In this document: piece after piece, positions 34,023 through 43,514 of the stretch | Layout: each line of letters begins with the position of its first letter | Position numbering within the stretch: position 1 is the stretch's first letter | Assembly (NCBI RefSeq): GCF_028869115.1 | Contig: NZ_CP079800.1 | Location: 2,641,501-2,705,500, forward strand | Origin: Pseudemcibacter aquimaris | GTDB lineage: Bacteria > Pseudomonadota > Alphaproteobacteria > Sphingomonadales > Emcibacteraceae | DNA: 64,000 bases | Direction of reading: 5' to 3' | Translations under genes and position numbers: made by a program | Notes under the pieces: generated by a model | Databases searched by the model: none | The model's input: only the letters and a program-made list of their open reading frames with translations | What the model was told of the DNA's origin: nothing

Positions 34023-35777
34023 TTACCCCTTCTTCATCATATCAGGTGCGTTTTTCGCGCCCTTAGGGGTTAGCATTTTAATGACGTCATCTTTTGGCCC
34101 GTTGGCAACAACCTTGCCCTGTTCCACAACAATGATACGGTCCACAAGTTCAAGAAGCGACGGACGGTGCGTTACAATAAGTAATGTGCTGTCTTTTAAT
34201 TCTTCTTTTAATCTATAGATAAGCTTATGCTCGGATGCCGTATCCATAGAACTGGTCGGTTCATCCATCATGATCATCGGCGCCTTACGAACGAGCGCAC
34301 GACAAATGGCAAGCGCTTGTTTTTGGCCGCCCGATAATCCTTCACCACGGTCCCGAAGGTGAAGATCATAACCATTTGGAATACTGCCAAGGAAATCCTG
34401 AACACCACTGATTTCAGCAGCTTTTAGAATATCTTCATCGCTCACTTCCGGATGGCCCATTGTGATATTTTCTTTAACCGTTCCGGAAAATAGGAATACA
34501 TCCTGTAAAACCATGGCCATATTTTTACGAACGTCATCCGGCACGATCTGACGTATGTCTGTATCATCAATCATGATGGCACCGTCATCCGGTTCATAAA
34601 GCCCCGCAGCAAGTCTTAAAACTGTGCTTTTACCAGAACCAATTTTACCAAGAATACCGACCTTCTCACCCGGCTCCACTTTAAAGGATAAATTATCAAG
34701 CACACGGGTCGGCTGATCAGGGTATTTAAAGTTCACATTTTTAAATTCAATTTTACCCTTCATTTTATCACGGCGGATGAAATCACGACCAGTGACATCT
34801 TCGTTTGGTTCTGCCATCAAATTATCAAGTGCACCATAAGCCGTTTTCGCATGGTTATAACGCGTAAGCAGGTTCGCAAGCTGACCAAGCGGCGCAAGAC
34901 AGCGACCGGAAATAATCACACAGGCAATCAACGCACCCATGGAAAGCTCCCCTTCCATGATCATAAAGAAACCAACCGCAACAATACCGATTTGTGATAT
35001 TTGCTGTGCGGATGCTGCGCTATTAATGGCAACTTGACTGAACATACGTGATTTAACACCCACGTTTGAATGCTGGTCCACCGCCTTTTCCCAGCGGTCA
35101 TGGAAAAGTTTATCAGACCCAAGACTTTTTAATGTTTCAAGCCCCGACACCATTTCAACAAGTGTGCTTTGTTTACTATGACCTTGCTGCATTCCTTCTT
35201 TTGAAAAGCGGCTAAGGAATGGTTGAATGAATACACCAACAAAAAGTACGAACGGCACCGCAAGTGCCGGCACCCAAGCAACCGGACCACCAATCATTGC
35301 AATAACACCAATGAACAACACAATAAACGGAATATCCACCACTGTCGCAATTGATGCGGACGTACAAAAATCACGAAGACTTTCAAATTCACGAACCGTG
35401 TTCACAAGACCGCCCGTCGATCCTTTTTGTGACGCCAGTTTTAATTTCATGATACGGTCGAAAATGCGCTTCGCAACCGTAAGGTCCACCTTTTGACCTG
35501 CGCTATCAATGAAATAGGCACGTAAGAATTTCAAAAGAAAATCAAACCCGATCAGAATGATCATACCGATACAAAGTGCCACCAGACTTTCAATAGCATT
35601 GTTCGGAATAACACGGTCATAAACCGTCATGATAAAAACGGAACTACCTAATGAAAAAATATTAATCATTACCGCAGCAAGAATAATCTGGCCATAGGTC
35701 CACCAGTTCTGATGAAACGCACCCCAGAACCAATGTTCCTTATCCAAAATAGCTGATTGTGGACTAAACTCGCTCAT
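34023..35777 (-). CDS. Type I secretion ABC transporter (LapB/HlyB family)
   Basis: A 584-residue half-transporter: six-helix membrane domain (about residues 30-315), then the ATPase with Walker A GKIGSGKST, signature LSGGQKQALA, Walker B MIMMDEPTSSMD and switch histidine VTHRPS. It lacks the roughly 130-residue N-terminal C39-like domain found in HlyB/LapB, so substrate recognition must lie elsewhere. It exports the RTX protein from the cytoplasm. The start overlaps the stop of the outer-membrane gene by 1 bp (TAATG). Confidence 0.93.
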   Translation of the reverse strand: MSEFSPQSAILDKEHWFWGAFHQNWWTYGQIILAAVMINIFSLGSSVFIMTVYDRVIPNNAIESLVALCIGMIILIGFDFLLKFLRAYFIDSAGQKVDLTVAKRIFDRIMKLKLASQKGSTGGLVNTVREFESLRDFCTSASIATVVDIPFIVLFIGVIAMIGGPVAWVPALAVPFVLFVGVFIQPFLSRFSKEGMQQGHSKQSTLVEMVSGLETLKSLGSDKLFHDRWEKAVDQHSNVGVKSRMFSQVAINSAASAQQISQIGIVAVGFFMIMEGELSMGALIACVIISGRCLAPLGQLANLLTRYNHAKTAYGALDNLMAEPNEDVTGRDFIRRDKMKGKIEFKNVNFKYPDQPTRVLDNLSFKVEPGEKVGILGKIGSGKSTVLRLAAGLYEPDDGAIMIDDTDIRQIVPDDVRKNMAMVLQDVFLFSGTVKENITMGHPEVSDEDILKAAEISGVQDFLGSIPNGYDLHLRDRGEGLSGGQKQALAICRALVRKAPMIMMDEPTSSMDTASEHKLIYRLKEELKDSTLLIVTHRPSLLELVDRIIVVEQGKVVANGPKDDVIKMLTPKGAKNAPDMMKKG

Positions 35778-37126
35778 TACTCGCCTCTCTGTAATATAAT
35801 ATTCAGTGCCGGAAGCAATGTACCCATACTATCAAGCAGCCTGTATTTTGACAAATCATGCTCGATCATGCCGCTTAAATGTTGTTCACGGGCATTGTGA
35901 TGTTCTTTTTCCGCCTCTAACAATGAAAACAGACTGCCGCCAGTAACCTCGAATTGTTCTCTTGTTTGATCACGGTTAATGCCGCTTGCCTGCATTGCTT
36001 TTTCAAGCGAAACAACCTGTCTTTGCTGACTTTGCATACTTTGGAAAGAAACTTTAATACCGCGGTTTACTTCGCGACCAATTTGATCTTCCGCATGACG
36101 TGATCTTTCATAATTCTTTTGTGATCTGGCAATGCGCGCTGTATTGGCACCACCAGTATAAAGATCATAATTCAAAATCAACCGACCCGATACGTCATAA
36201 TCCGGCGTCCAGCGTTCCACATCATATTTCGTCGCGGCGAGTTCCAATGACACATATGGAAGTCTTTCTTTCTTAACCGCATTGACGTCTTCCTTGGATG
36301 CCATCGTTCTTGAAGATGCCATCGTAAGAAGCGGACTATTCATAAAACCCATTTCAAGAGCTTCATTTTCCGTCGCAGGAAGGTTTAAGGCAAATTCCGG
36401 ACGGTCCAAATTGGCCGGGGAAAAATTATAAACTTCTTCGTAATGGCTAGTGGCTTCTTCCAAGTCCATATCAGCACGCGATGCCTGCGTTTCAGCAAGG
36501 GCAAGACGCGATTCCATTAATGTAACGTCCTGGTTGGCACCACGACCACTTTCAAAACGCTGATTAACCATATCAAGTATTTCACGGTGACGCGCCACAT
36601 TCTGCTGATGAAAATCTTTACGCATACGTTGGAACAGAACCTGATAATGCGCCTCTACCGCAGCAAGTGCCACTGCCGATGCTTCTAATGAATATTCTTC
36701 GTGTGCCGCTGTGAATGCATGACGGGCACTGGAAATACGGCTAAAAGTGCTGCCCCCATCATATAATAATTGCCTACCGACGAGCGCAACATTCGCCGCA
36801 GTATCCCGAAGGCTACGTTGGGTTATGTTATCAAAACGATCTTCAAAATTATCAAAAATCCTGTGACGGCCCGACACATCAAGACCAATTGTTGGGTATA
36901 ATGCAGAACGAGCTTCGTCCTCGCGAAATTTCTGTTCATCACGTACGGCGAGTGCCGCAGACGTACGTGGATGCTCGCTTACAGCAAGTTGAATATTTTC
37001 TTTAAATGTTTGTGAATATGCAGGTACGCCAACAAAATTACTACTTTCCTGCGCCTTCACCGCGATTGGTGCTGATAATGCCATGCTTAACGCAAGAACA
37101 CCAATTCCCCAATTTATCTTTGTCAT
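35777..37126 (-). CDS. Type I secretion outer-membrane channel (TolC family)
   Basis: A 449-residue protein starting MTKINWGIGVLALSMALSAPIAVKAQ, a Sec signal peptide; a TTG at 37144 is an alternative start. The TolC pattern of paired long helices is visible (RDEQKFREDEARSALYPTIG; ARSQKNYERSRHAEDQIG), as in LapE/AggA. It forms the trimeric tunnel completing the secretion machine and is first in the operon. It might also serve the RND pump at 11-15 kb, which has no channel gene of its own. Confidence 0.9.
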   Translation of the reverse strand: MTKINWGIGVLALSMALSAPIAVKAQESSNFVGVPAYSQTFKENIQLAVSEHPRTSAALAVRDEQKFREDEARSALYPTIGLDVSGRHRIFDNFEDRFDNITQRSLRDTAANVALVGRQLLYDGGSTFSRISSARHAFTAAHEEYSLEASAVALAAVEAHYQVLFQRMRKDFHQQNVARHREILDMVNQRFESGRGANQDVTLMESRLALAETQASRADMDLEEATSHYEEVYNFSPANLDRPEFALNLPATENEALEMGFMNSPLLTMASSRTMASKEDVNAVKKERLPYVSLELAATKYDVERWTPDYDVSGRLILNYDLYTGGANTARIARSQKNYERSRHAEDQIGREVNRGIKVSFQSMQSQQRQVVSLEKAMQASGINRDQTREQFEVTGGSLFSLLEAEKEHHNAREQHLSGMIEHDLSKYRLLDSMGTLLPALNIILQRGE

Positions 37127-37187
37127 ATTTTTATCTTTAATCAATGATTCTCTACCGCGTAACTATATTGAAGAACGCATATTAATC

Positions 37188-37208
37188 AACCTAATATAAT
37201 TATAGGTT
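37188..37208. repeat. AT-rich inverted repeat upstream of the secretion operon
   Basis: AACCTA and TAGGTT separated by 9 bases, between the end of the glutathione-S-transferase gene and the type I secretion operon. It may be a weak terminator or an operator. Confidence 0.25.
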
Positions 37209-37237
37209 AATAAAGCAGAAGATTTTAATTTTTACCT

Positions 37238-37888
37238 TTAAATTACGGCATCTGGCTGGTTTTCAGGGATCGCTTTTTGAAATGCTTCTAACGCCAGACA
37301 GTTTTCATTAATTCGTAAAATATTCGCGTATGGCGATACATCACATTTGAAACGGTTCGCGTTATAAACTTGTGGCACCAGAAAACAATCAGCGAAACCA
37401 GGTTTATCACCATGGCAGAAATCACCTGTTTCCGGCTCACGTTCCAGTTTCTTTTCCAGTGCTGTGAATTCTTGTTTAACCCAATGATGATACCACATGG
37501 TGACTTCATCATCACTGTGATTTAAAGGATCACGCAAATAATTAGTAACACGTAAGTTATTCAATGGATGAATTTCACACGCAATCGCATAAGCAATAGA
37601 TTTTACCCTGATTTGATCATCAATATTGTCAGGTAATAACGGATTATCGGCGCTTAAATGATCAAGATATTCAAGAATACACAAAGATTGCGTGATCATT
37701 TTATCACCGACCTCAAGTGCGGGAACCAATCCTTGCGGATTCTTCGCTAAAAACTCTTCCGATTTATGTTCACCTTTCGCAAGGGCATAATTCTTCTGTA
37801 CATAATCGATTTTTTTTAAATTGAGCGCAATACGTGCGCGGTAAGCCGCAGAACTACGCCAAAAACCATGTAAAACGATATTAGACAA
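37238..37888 (-). CDS. Zeta-class GST, maleylpyruvate / maleylacetoacetate isomerase
   Basis: A 216-residue protein with TTG start behind GGAG, overlapping the hydrolase gene by 8 bp. The zeta-GST motif RSSAAYRARIALN (SSAxYR binds glutathione) and NPQGLVPALEVGD are present, and the C-terminal domain has YAIACEIHPLNNLRV. It isomerises the cis ring-opening product to the fumaryl form, from either gentisate or homogentisate. The neighbouring hydrolase favours fumarylpyruvate, hence gentisate, but no ring dioxygenase is in the window. Confidence 0.87.
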   Translation of the reverse strand: MSNIVLHGFWRSSAAYRARIALNLKKIDYVQKNYALAKGEHKSEEFLAKNPQGLVPALEVGDKMITQSLCILEYLDHLSADNPLLPDNIDDQIRVKSIAYAIACEIHPLNNLRVTNYLRDPLNHSDDEVTMWYHHWVKQEFTALEKKLEREPETGDFCHGDKPGFADCFLVPQVYNANRFKCDVSPYANILRINENCLALEAFQKAIPENQPDAVI

Positions 37889-38567
37889 CTTTTATCTCCA
37901 ATTCAGAAAGGCCATCAACGCCAACTTTAATTTCGTCACCTTTAATAACAGGACCAACACCTTCGGGTGTGCCTGTGTATATTAAGTCACCCGGCTTCAA
38001 TGTAAATAGCTCGGATAAATTTGCTATGACCTCAGCAACTGACCAAATCATTTTGTTTGTGTTGCTATCTTGCCTTGTTTCACCATTAACCGTTAACCAG
38101 ATACGCGCATCATCGATATGACCGTTTTCAGAAACAGGATATATTTCCGAACAAGGCGCAGAATGATCAAACCCTTTTGCCGTATCCCAAGGACGTCCTT
38201 TCTTCTTTGATGCTGCCTGCAGATCGCGTCTTGTAAAATCGATACCAACTGCATATCCGTATACATAATCAAGTGCTTCATCAACGCTTACATTTTTTCC
38301 TACTTTACCGATGGCGATTACAAGCTCTGCTTCATAATGCAGATTTTCTGTTTCTGGTGGATATGGAAAGTCAGAACCATTTTTTAAAATAGCGTCTGCC
38401 GGTTTTGTAAAATAAAATGGTGCTTCACGTGTTGGGTCACCACCCATTTCAAGTGCGTGATCAGCATAATTTCGGCCAACACAATATATTCTTCGTACCG
38501 GATAAAGATCATCACTGTTATGAATATTTAACGTGGATCTTTCACAAGGTTCAACGACAAATGCCAT
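37881..38567 (-). CDS. FAH-family hydrolase (fumarylpyruvate hydrolase-like)
   Basis: A 228-residue FAH-fold hydrolase. The metal-binding EAELVIAIGKVGKNV glutamates, YAVGIDFTRRDLQ and the active-site region KGFDHSAP and GDLIYTGTPEGVGPV are clear. Its size and opening (RRIYCVGRNYADHA) match fumarylpyruvate hydrolases rather than the 420-residue fumarylacetoacetase. It would give fumarate and pyruvate. Strong GGGGGT site. Confidence 0.88.
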   Translation of the reverse strand: MAFVVEPCERSTLNIHNSDDLYPVRRIYCVGRNYADHALEMGGDPTREAPFYFTKPADAILKNGSDFPYPPETENLHYEAELVIAIGKVGKNVSVDEALDYVYGYAVGIDFTRRDLQAASKKKGRPWDTAKGFDHSAPCSEIYPVSENGHIDDARIWLTVNGETRQDSNTNKMIWSVAEVIANLSELFTLKPGDLIYTGTPEGVGPVIKGDEIKVGVDGLSELEIKVV

Positions 38568-38594
38568 TATGGCACCCCCTTTATAATTTTGAAT

Positions 38595-39512
38595 TTAAAT
38601 ATCAGAACGATTGATAAGTTTTTGCAATGTCTTTTTAAGCATATCAATTTCATCAGATGAAAAACCATCAAGAACTTCATCTTCAAATCTTTTGACGCGG
38701 CTTCTGATGGATAGCATATATTCTTCACCTGTTTCCGTCAGGTAATATCCTTTATCATCATCCATATTGATATGGCCGTTATCGCTTAACATTTTGAGAG
38801 ACATTGAAACTGTTGCCATATCCACATCAGTATCACTTGCAAGTTCCGCCGTGATGATGCCTGGGTTTCTGCTTATGCTTGAAATAAGCCTTGCATGCGC
38901 CACAGGAATACCTTCATCCATTAATTCCCGGTGAAAAGGGGCCGCAATTTCACGGTAACTTTTTAAAAGCATCAACATCACAAAATCACCATCATGTGAT
39001 TTTGCTTCCGGCTCCGGGAATTGATTGGATGGGTGACGGGCTGCTAATCCATAATTACCATTTGCATAAAGAAGCGGTTTTTTATCACCCATTTCAAAAT
39101 GCTCAACTTCACCGATGAAAATCGTATGATCCCCACCCGGGTATTGATTAACATTTTTACATTCCAAATGAGCAACAGTATCTTTTAGAAGTGGGATGGC
39201 GCACTTACCTTCTAACGTCTCAATGCCTTCAAATTTATCTTCTTTTGGACTAGCAAAATTATTGGATAAATCCATTTGATCCGACGCAAGTACATTAACG
39301 GCAAAATGGCTTGCCTCTTTTAAAGCATCCAGATTATTAGATCTGTTATCAAGTGACCACAAAATCATCGGTGGATCAATGCTTAAAGAACTGAACGAAT
39401 TAACCGTAAGACCAATTTTTTTACCATCAGGTCCGACAGCGGTTATCACGGTAATACCCGTTGCAAATTTACCGAAACAGTTTCTAAGTTCTCTGGGATC
39501 TATTTTTGTCAT
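38595..39512 (-). CDS. Flavin reductase fused to a MarR-like domain
   Basis: A 305-residue fusion. Residues about 8-165 form a flavin reductase domain (FGKFATGITVITAVGPDGK, then LTVNSFSSLSIDPPMILWSL in parts; GDHTIFIGEVEHF). Residues about 180-300 form a MarR-type winged helix (ARLISSISRNPGIITAELASD, in part). This architecture is known from the reductase (C1) of 4-hydroxyphenylacetate 3-hydroxylase, where the MarR-like domain binds the aromatic substrate and relieves autoinhibition. It would supply reduced flavin to an aromatic monooxygenase, but no oxygenase gene is nearby. Confidence 0.87.
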   Translation of the reverse strand: MTKIDPRELRNCFGKFATGITVITAVGPDGKKIGLTVNSFSSLSIDPPMILWSLDNRSNNLDALKEASHFAVNVLASDQMDLSNNFASPKEDKFEGIETLEGKCAIPLLKDTVAHLECKNVNQYPGGDHTIFIGEVEHFEMGDKKPLLYANGNYGLAARHPSNQFPEPEAKSHDGDFVMLMLLKSYREIAAPFHRELMDEGIPVAHARLISSISRNPGIITAELASDTDVDMATVSMSLKMLSDNGHINMDDDKGYYLTETGEEYMLSIRSRVKRFEDEVLDGFSSDEIDMLKKTLQKLINRSDI

Positions 39513-39521
39513 TGATTTACC

Positions 39522-41249
39522 TTAATTTTCAATGTCTTGTGCAACACTGTATACATAAACTTCTTTATTTCCTATATCACTTATACGTTTATAGTTTAAA
39601 GAAAAATATTCAGCCATTCTTTCAGAGTATTCAGTATTATATTTATCTTCCCTCGTATAGAAAATAACCTTTGGTTTCTTTTCTTGAATGATTTCTATAC
39701 TTTTTTCAAAATTAATATCTGTAAATGCAGTACTAAAGAACCTGAAAGGATTTTTTCTTTCTGAAATAAAATATATTTCTGCATTTCCTGGAAATGCGAA
39801 AATATAGCCTTCTTTATCACTATAACGTTCCGTCACTTCCATAATTGCTTTATATTCTTCAAAATCTTTTTGACTTAACCATAAACCAATCGGTTTCGGG
39901 TAATATTTCAATTCAATATTGTGCTTTTGTCCTAATACAATTTCTTTTAAATTCCGTTCATGTGATGCGCTAGCATTAAAATAAGCATTAACGCAAACAA
40001 TAAAAACTATCATTGCAGCAATAGAATTTCTTATTTTAACGGGAAACTCCAATATCATGAATATCAATCCACACAATACTAGCCCAAATGAAAACCAGAA
40101 ATAAATTGGCGCTTGATAATGCGTTGAAACAATTCCATAAAAAAGAGCGATTATAGGTAAAGGATGTACATCTTTATTTCCTTTAAAAACAGAATATACA
40201 TATTTTAAAACCACCGCCCCAAATACCGGATAAACCAATATAGCTAATATCCACATCAACGCATTAATATTTTCCGTTAAACTCCCCCCGTTCAATAAGT
40301 TCTCAATCGCAAATATATAATAATATAAATATTTGATTGATTTAATAAATTCGAGTTCTGTTAAACCTAACGGCAGAATTAATACATCGTAAAACCATGA
40401 TTCTAATGAATTATTTAATACATGATAAAGAACTATCGGTATTAAAGGTATAATAGCACCAACTAATATCTTCTTAATTATTTTCCATAGCTTTGAATTA
40501 TCTACATTTATCAAGAAAGACATAAACAGAAGTATATAAACCTGAAAACCGCCAATAATTATTGCCGTAAAAAATGTCGTTTTATTTCCAAGATACCAGA
40601 AAAGTCCCAAAAACATAATAAATGTAAGGATTTTAGCACCAATATTAAGGCCCGGTAATTTTTGGTCATGCTGTTCCAATAGTAAATATGTAAAAAGTCC
40701 TATACCAGTAATGACACCTGTTAACTGTCTGAACATAAACAGTGTCATAATCAAAACACCAATAATATATAAACGTTTTTCATTCTCTTTTGGTATGCGT
40801 TGCAAACTATAAATCAATAGAATTGCAATAAATAATGCGTACCAATTAGCTGTCGGGTTGGGATAAAGAATAAAGGACGATGCAGATAAGGCGGTTGATG
40901 CTAAAAACGCAAATTCGGGACTATGTTTTTCTAATATTCTAAAAACTAATATCGACTGAACTATTGTTAAAAAAACTAAGGGTAGCCTTAAGTTTACTAA
41001 GCTACTGCCAAATATTTTTAAGACAAACGCATTTAGAAAATTTACATATCCCATATGCAAATCAGAAACATGCAGATTGAGCACTTCTCCTTTTAAAATT
41101 CTATCCGCAACATGACCATAAGCCCCGTCATCTGGAGGATCCCATTGCTTGTCATAATTTACAACCAATAGAGCAACAGAAATCGCAATAGAAATCAAAA
41201 GAAGGATATTATTTCTGCTTCTCATATGATTAAGAAAATCGGTTTTCAA
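39522..41249 (-). CDS. GT-C fold membrane glycosyltransferase-like protein
   Basis: A 575-residue protein with TTG start behind GGAAG, immediately after the methyltransferase stop. It has about 11 hydrophobic segments, and the first loop reads WDPPDDGAYGHVADRILKG, with the acidic pair expected of PMT/ArnT-type (GT-C) enzymes that use polyprenyl-phosphate sugars. A soluble C-terminal domain (about 430-575) ends the protein. It probably transfers a sugar to a periplasmic glycan. Very AT-rich codon use. The acceptor is unknown. Confidence 0.7.
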   Translation of the reverse strand: MKTDFLNHMRSRNNILLLISIAISVALLVVNYDKQWDPPDDGAYGHVADRILKGEVLNLHVSDLHMGYVNFLNAFVLKIFGSSLVNLRLPLVFLTIVQSILVFRILEKHSPEFAFLASTALSASSFILYPNPTANWYALFIAILLIYSLQRIPKENEKRLYIIGVLIMTLFMFRQLTGVITGIGLFTYLLLEQHDQKLPGLNIGAKILTFIMFLGLFWYLGNKTTFFTAIIIGGFQVYILLFMSFLINVDNSKLWKIIKKILVGAIIPLIPIVLYHVLNNSLESWFYDVLILPLGLTELEFIKSIKYLYYYIFAIENLLNGGSLTENINALMWILAILVYPVFGAVVLKYVYSVFKGNKDVHPLPIIALFYGIVSTHYQAPIYFWFSFGLVLCGLIFMILEFPVKIRNSIAAMIVFIVCVNAYFNASASHERNLKEIVLGQKHNIELKYYPKPIGLWLSQKDFEEYKAIMEVTERYSDKEGYIFAFPGNAEIYFISERKNPFRFFSTAFTDINFEKSIEIIQEKKPKVIFYTREDKYNTEYSERMAEYFSLNYKRISDIGNKEVYVYSVAQDIEN

Positions 41250-42041
41250 TTATTTCTTCCATATCGATAATGTTGCAAATGAAAAAAAGCGGCCGATAAG
41301 ATTTTTGTAAAAGAGCCTATCAATCCAGAAAACAGACCTGACCAACCACTCGCCCCCTTTATTTAATAACGGGAATGCATCTGGGTTATAATATAAGATA
41401 TATGCCAACAGCCCCGGGTACCTAATGCGTTCGCATTCCATATCTGCCGACTGAAATAAATTTTCCAGTTCTTTTACCGAGAAATCACGTTCAGTTTGTT
41501 CATCAAATAATTTATTCTTATTATAAATTATTTCTCTGATTTTTTTCGTGACCGGATTGCCATATGTGGGCTCAAAATTAATAAACAACCCACCTTTTCT
41601 TAAGCCTTTTGATAAACTTTTTACCACCTGCCCGGCATGATCCGGAACATGATGTAATCCACCAATCAATAAAATTATATCATATGTTTCAGGTTCTGGT
41701 TTCCAGCTCGTAGCATCTGCTTGCCAAATGTTTAGGTCAGTATTTTGTTCCTTTAATAAAGAAACCACCTGATCGCTGTAATCAAAGCCACAATAAACAA
41801 TCTGAACCCCCAAATGTTTTGGGATGATTTCATTTCCTTCAGCAAAACCGCACATTGCTTCAAGTAAATTATATTTTCTTTTTGGAAGTAAACTGATCTC
41901 TTTTAAACAATGCTTCCAAATCAGTTTTTTTAAAAGTTGATGATTTTTATGAAGCCTTGCCTGATGATATTCATGAGCAATTGAATTAAAATGTTCTTTT
42001 TGTCGGTCTAATAATTCTTGTTTTTGATCTGGCCTATTCAT
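41250..42041 (-). CDS. SAM-dependent class I methyltransferase
   Basis: A 263-residue methyltransferase. The SAM-binding region is NLLEAMCGFAEGNEIIPKHL (motif I, variant of ExGxG), with an acidic end of strand 2 (VYCGFDYSDQVVSLL), the NIWQADATSW turn and DIILLIGGLHHVPDHAG (motif IV). It belongs with the UbiE/type 11 group. Its start overlaps the small transporter gene by ATGA. In this cassette it probably methylates a sugar or lipid-linked intermediate. Confidence 0.8.
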   Translation of the reverse strand: MNRPDQKQELLDRQKEHFNSIAHEYHQARLHKNHQLLKKLIWKHCLKEISLLPKRKYNLLEAMCGFAEGNEIIPKHLGVQIVYCGFDYSDQVVSLLKEQNTDLNIWQADATSWKPEPETYDIILLIGGLHHVPDHAGQVVKSLSKGLRKGGLFINFEPTYGNPVTKKIREIIYNKNKLFDEQTERDFSVKELENLFQSADMECERIRYPGLLAYILYYNPDAFPLLNKGGEWLVRSVFWIDRLFYKNLIGRFFSFATLSIWKK

Positions 42042-42370
42042 ACTGGTTTATCACCAATTGTTATCAATGCAATCCCCAGAATAATTACAAGAATACCTGC
42101 AATATGGCTCATTGAAATATATTCTTTTAAGAAGAAATAACCAACCAATTGCGTTGAAATGATAAGTCCCCCTGCTGCAATTGGAAAAGCAGCTGATAAA
42201 TTAATTCTGGATAAAACCACATACCAAATTAAGAAGCCAACAGCATATAAAAATAACCCGCCTATTCCTTTAGCAGATATCAATTCCCCATCTGATAATT
42301 TCAAAAGCAAAAGACCGGAAGCACTTACTAAGAAATACATTATAAAAATTAAAGCATTGGTTATCATCAT
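42038..42370 (-). CDS. Small EamA/SMR-like transporter (ArnE-like flippase component)
   Basis: A 110-residue protein with four hydrophobic segments, starting MMITNALIFIMYFLVSASG. It resembles the SMR/ArnE group (SAAFPIAAGGLIISTQLVGYF; SHIAGILVIILGIALITIG). A position next to a GtrB-like transferase suggests it flips a polyprenyl-phosphate sugar across the inner membrane. GAGG lies 10 bases before this ATG; a TTG at 42379 is too close to it. Confidence 0.75.
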   Translation of the reverse strand: MMITNALIFIMYFLVSASGLLLLKLSDGELISAKGIGGLFLYAVGFLIWYVVLSRINLSAAFPIAAGGLIISTQLVGYFFLKEYISMSHIAGILVIILGIALITIGDKPV

Positions 42371-42382
42371 ATTTGGCAAACC

Positions 42383-43321
42383 TCAGTTAATTTTATCTTT
42401 AATGATATAAGTTGGCTTTTGTTGCAGTGAATTATGAATTCTTCCGATATAAATTCCCATCAACCCTATAACGAAAAACAATATTCCAAACAAAAGAGAC
42501 ATCACCCCTAATGTGGAAGCCCAACCTGGAACTGTTTCCCCCTTTAAATAAACAAAAAAGATGTACCCTAATTCAAAAAAGGCAATAATGCCTGTGATCA
42601 TCCCTATCCATACCCCAATTTTTAAGGGCAGTGTGGAATAAGAGACAATGCCACTTGATGCTAATTGCATCATCTTGGAAAATGTAAATTTGGTTTTGCC
42701 GCTGTGTCTTTCTGCTAAATCATATTCAATCGTTGCCACATTAAAACCGACCCATTGAATTGCCCCCCTAAGAAAAATATCGCTTTCACCAAATGATAAT
42801 AATTCCTTTAATACTTGCCTATCAATTAACCGAAAATCGGAACTTCCCTCTTCTATTTCAACGCTGGATAATAATGAGAAAATTTTATAATAGAGTTTCG
42901 AAGAAACTCTTTTTAATGAACCTGATACAGCCTTGTCACGACGCACTGTATTGACAATATTGTAACCATCTTTCCATTTTTTATATAGAGCATGAATTAA
43001 TTCGGGAGGATGCTGTAAATCACCATCCATACTTATTACAGCTTCACCTTCAGCATGTTTTAGTCCAGCGTAAATAGCACGTTGATGACCAAAATTTCTG
43101 GAAAACCTTATAGCTTTGATATGACTATTCTTGCTGCTTTCTTTACAAACATGATCCCATGTTGCATCGCGGCTACCGTCATCAATAAAAATAACTTCAT
43201 ACTTGATTTGAAGTGCTTCAAGATTTTCAATCAGACGGCCAGACATAGCCGCAACATTATCTTGCTCGTTATATAGAGGAATAACGACAGACAATTCAGG
43301 TTTTTCATTAATAATTGTCAT
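42383..43321 (-). CDS. GT2 glycosyltransferase with two C-terminal TM segments (GtrB/DPM1-like)
   Basis: A 312-residue enzyme starting MTIINEKPELSVVIPLYNE. The GT-A fold has the nucleotide-sugar site FIDDGSRDATWD and the metal-binding MDGDLQHPPELI. The segment VGFNVATIEYDLAERHSGKTKF follows, and two TM helices lie at about residues 225-290. Enzymes of this kind make polyprenyl-phosphate sugars. It is first in the cassette and would feed the flippase and GT-C transferase downstream, as in gtrABC serotype-conversion loci. A TTG at 43357 is an alternative start, but GAGGGA lies just upstream of the ATG. Confidence 0.88.
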   Translation of the reverse strand: MTIINEKPELSVVIPLYNEQDNVAAMSGRLIENLEALQIKYEVIFIDDGSRDATWDHVCKESSKNSHIKAIRFSRNFGHQRAIYAGLKHAEGEAVISMDGDLQHPPELIHALYKKWKDGYNIVNTVRRDKAVSGSLKRVSSKLYYKIFSLLSSVEIEEGSSDFRLIDRQVLKELLSFGESDIFLRGAIQWVGFNVATIEYDLAERHSGKTKFTFSKMMQLASSGIVSYSTLPLKIGVWIGMITGIIAFFELGYIFFVYLKGETVPGWASTLGVMSLLFGILFFVIGLMGIYIGRIHNSLQQKPTYIIKDKIN

Positions 43322-43514
43322 GTGTTTTCTTAATCCCTCAATTTTGTCTTTAGTCAAAACCGTAATCCGGCAATGCTATTTTTCTAATATTATATACATT
43401 CCATTATAACAAAAATACAATTTATTCTTGGTTTTTGATTGCGGTCTATCCTAAGCTAGCGCCCAAAGAATCATAATCATAAGAATTATAAAAATATAAA
43501 TAGGGAATAATCAC

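Noticed and set aside
31687-37144. RTX haemolysin toxin operon
   Set aside because: No hydrophobic pore-forming region and no HlyC-type acyltransferase gene. The protein is small and acidic with a lipobox.
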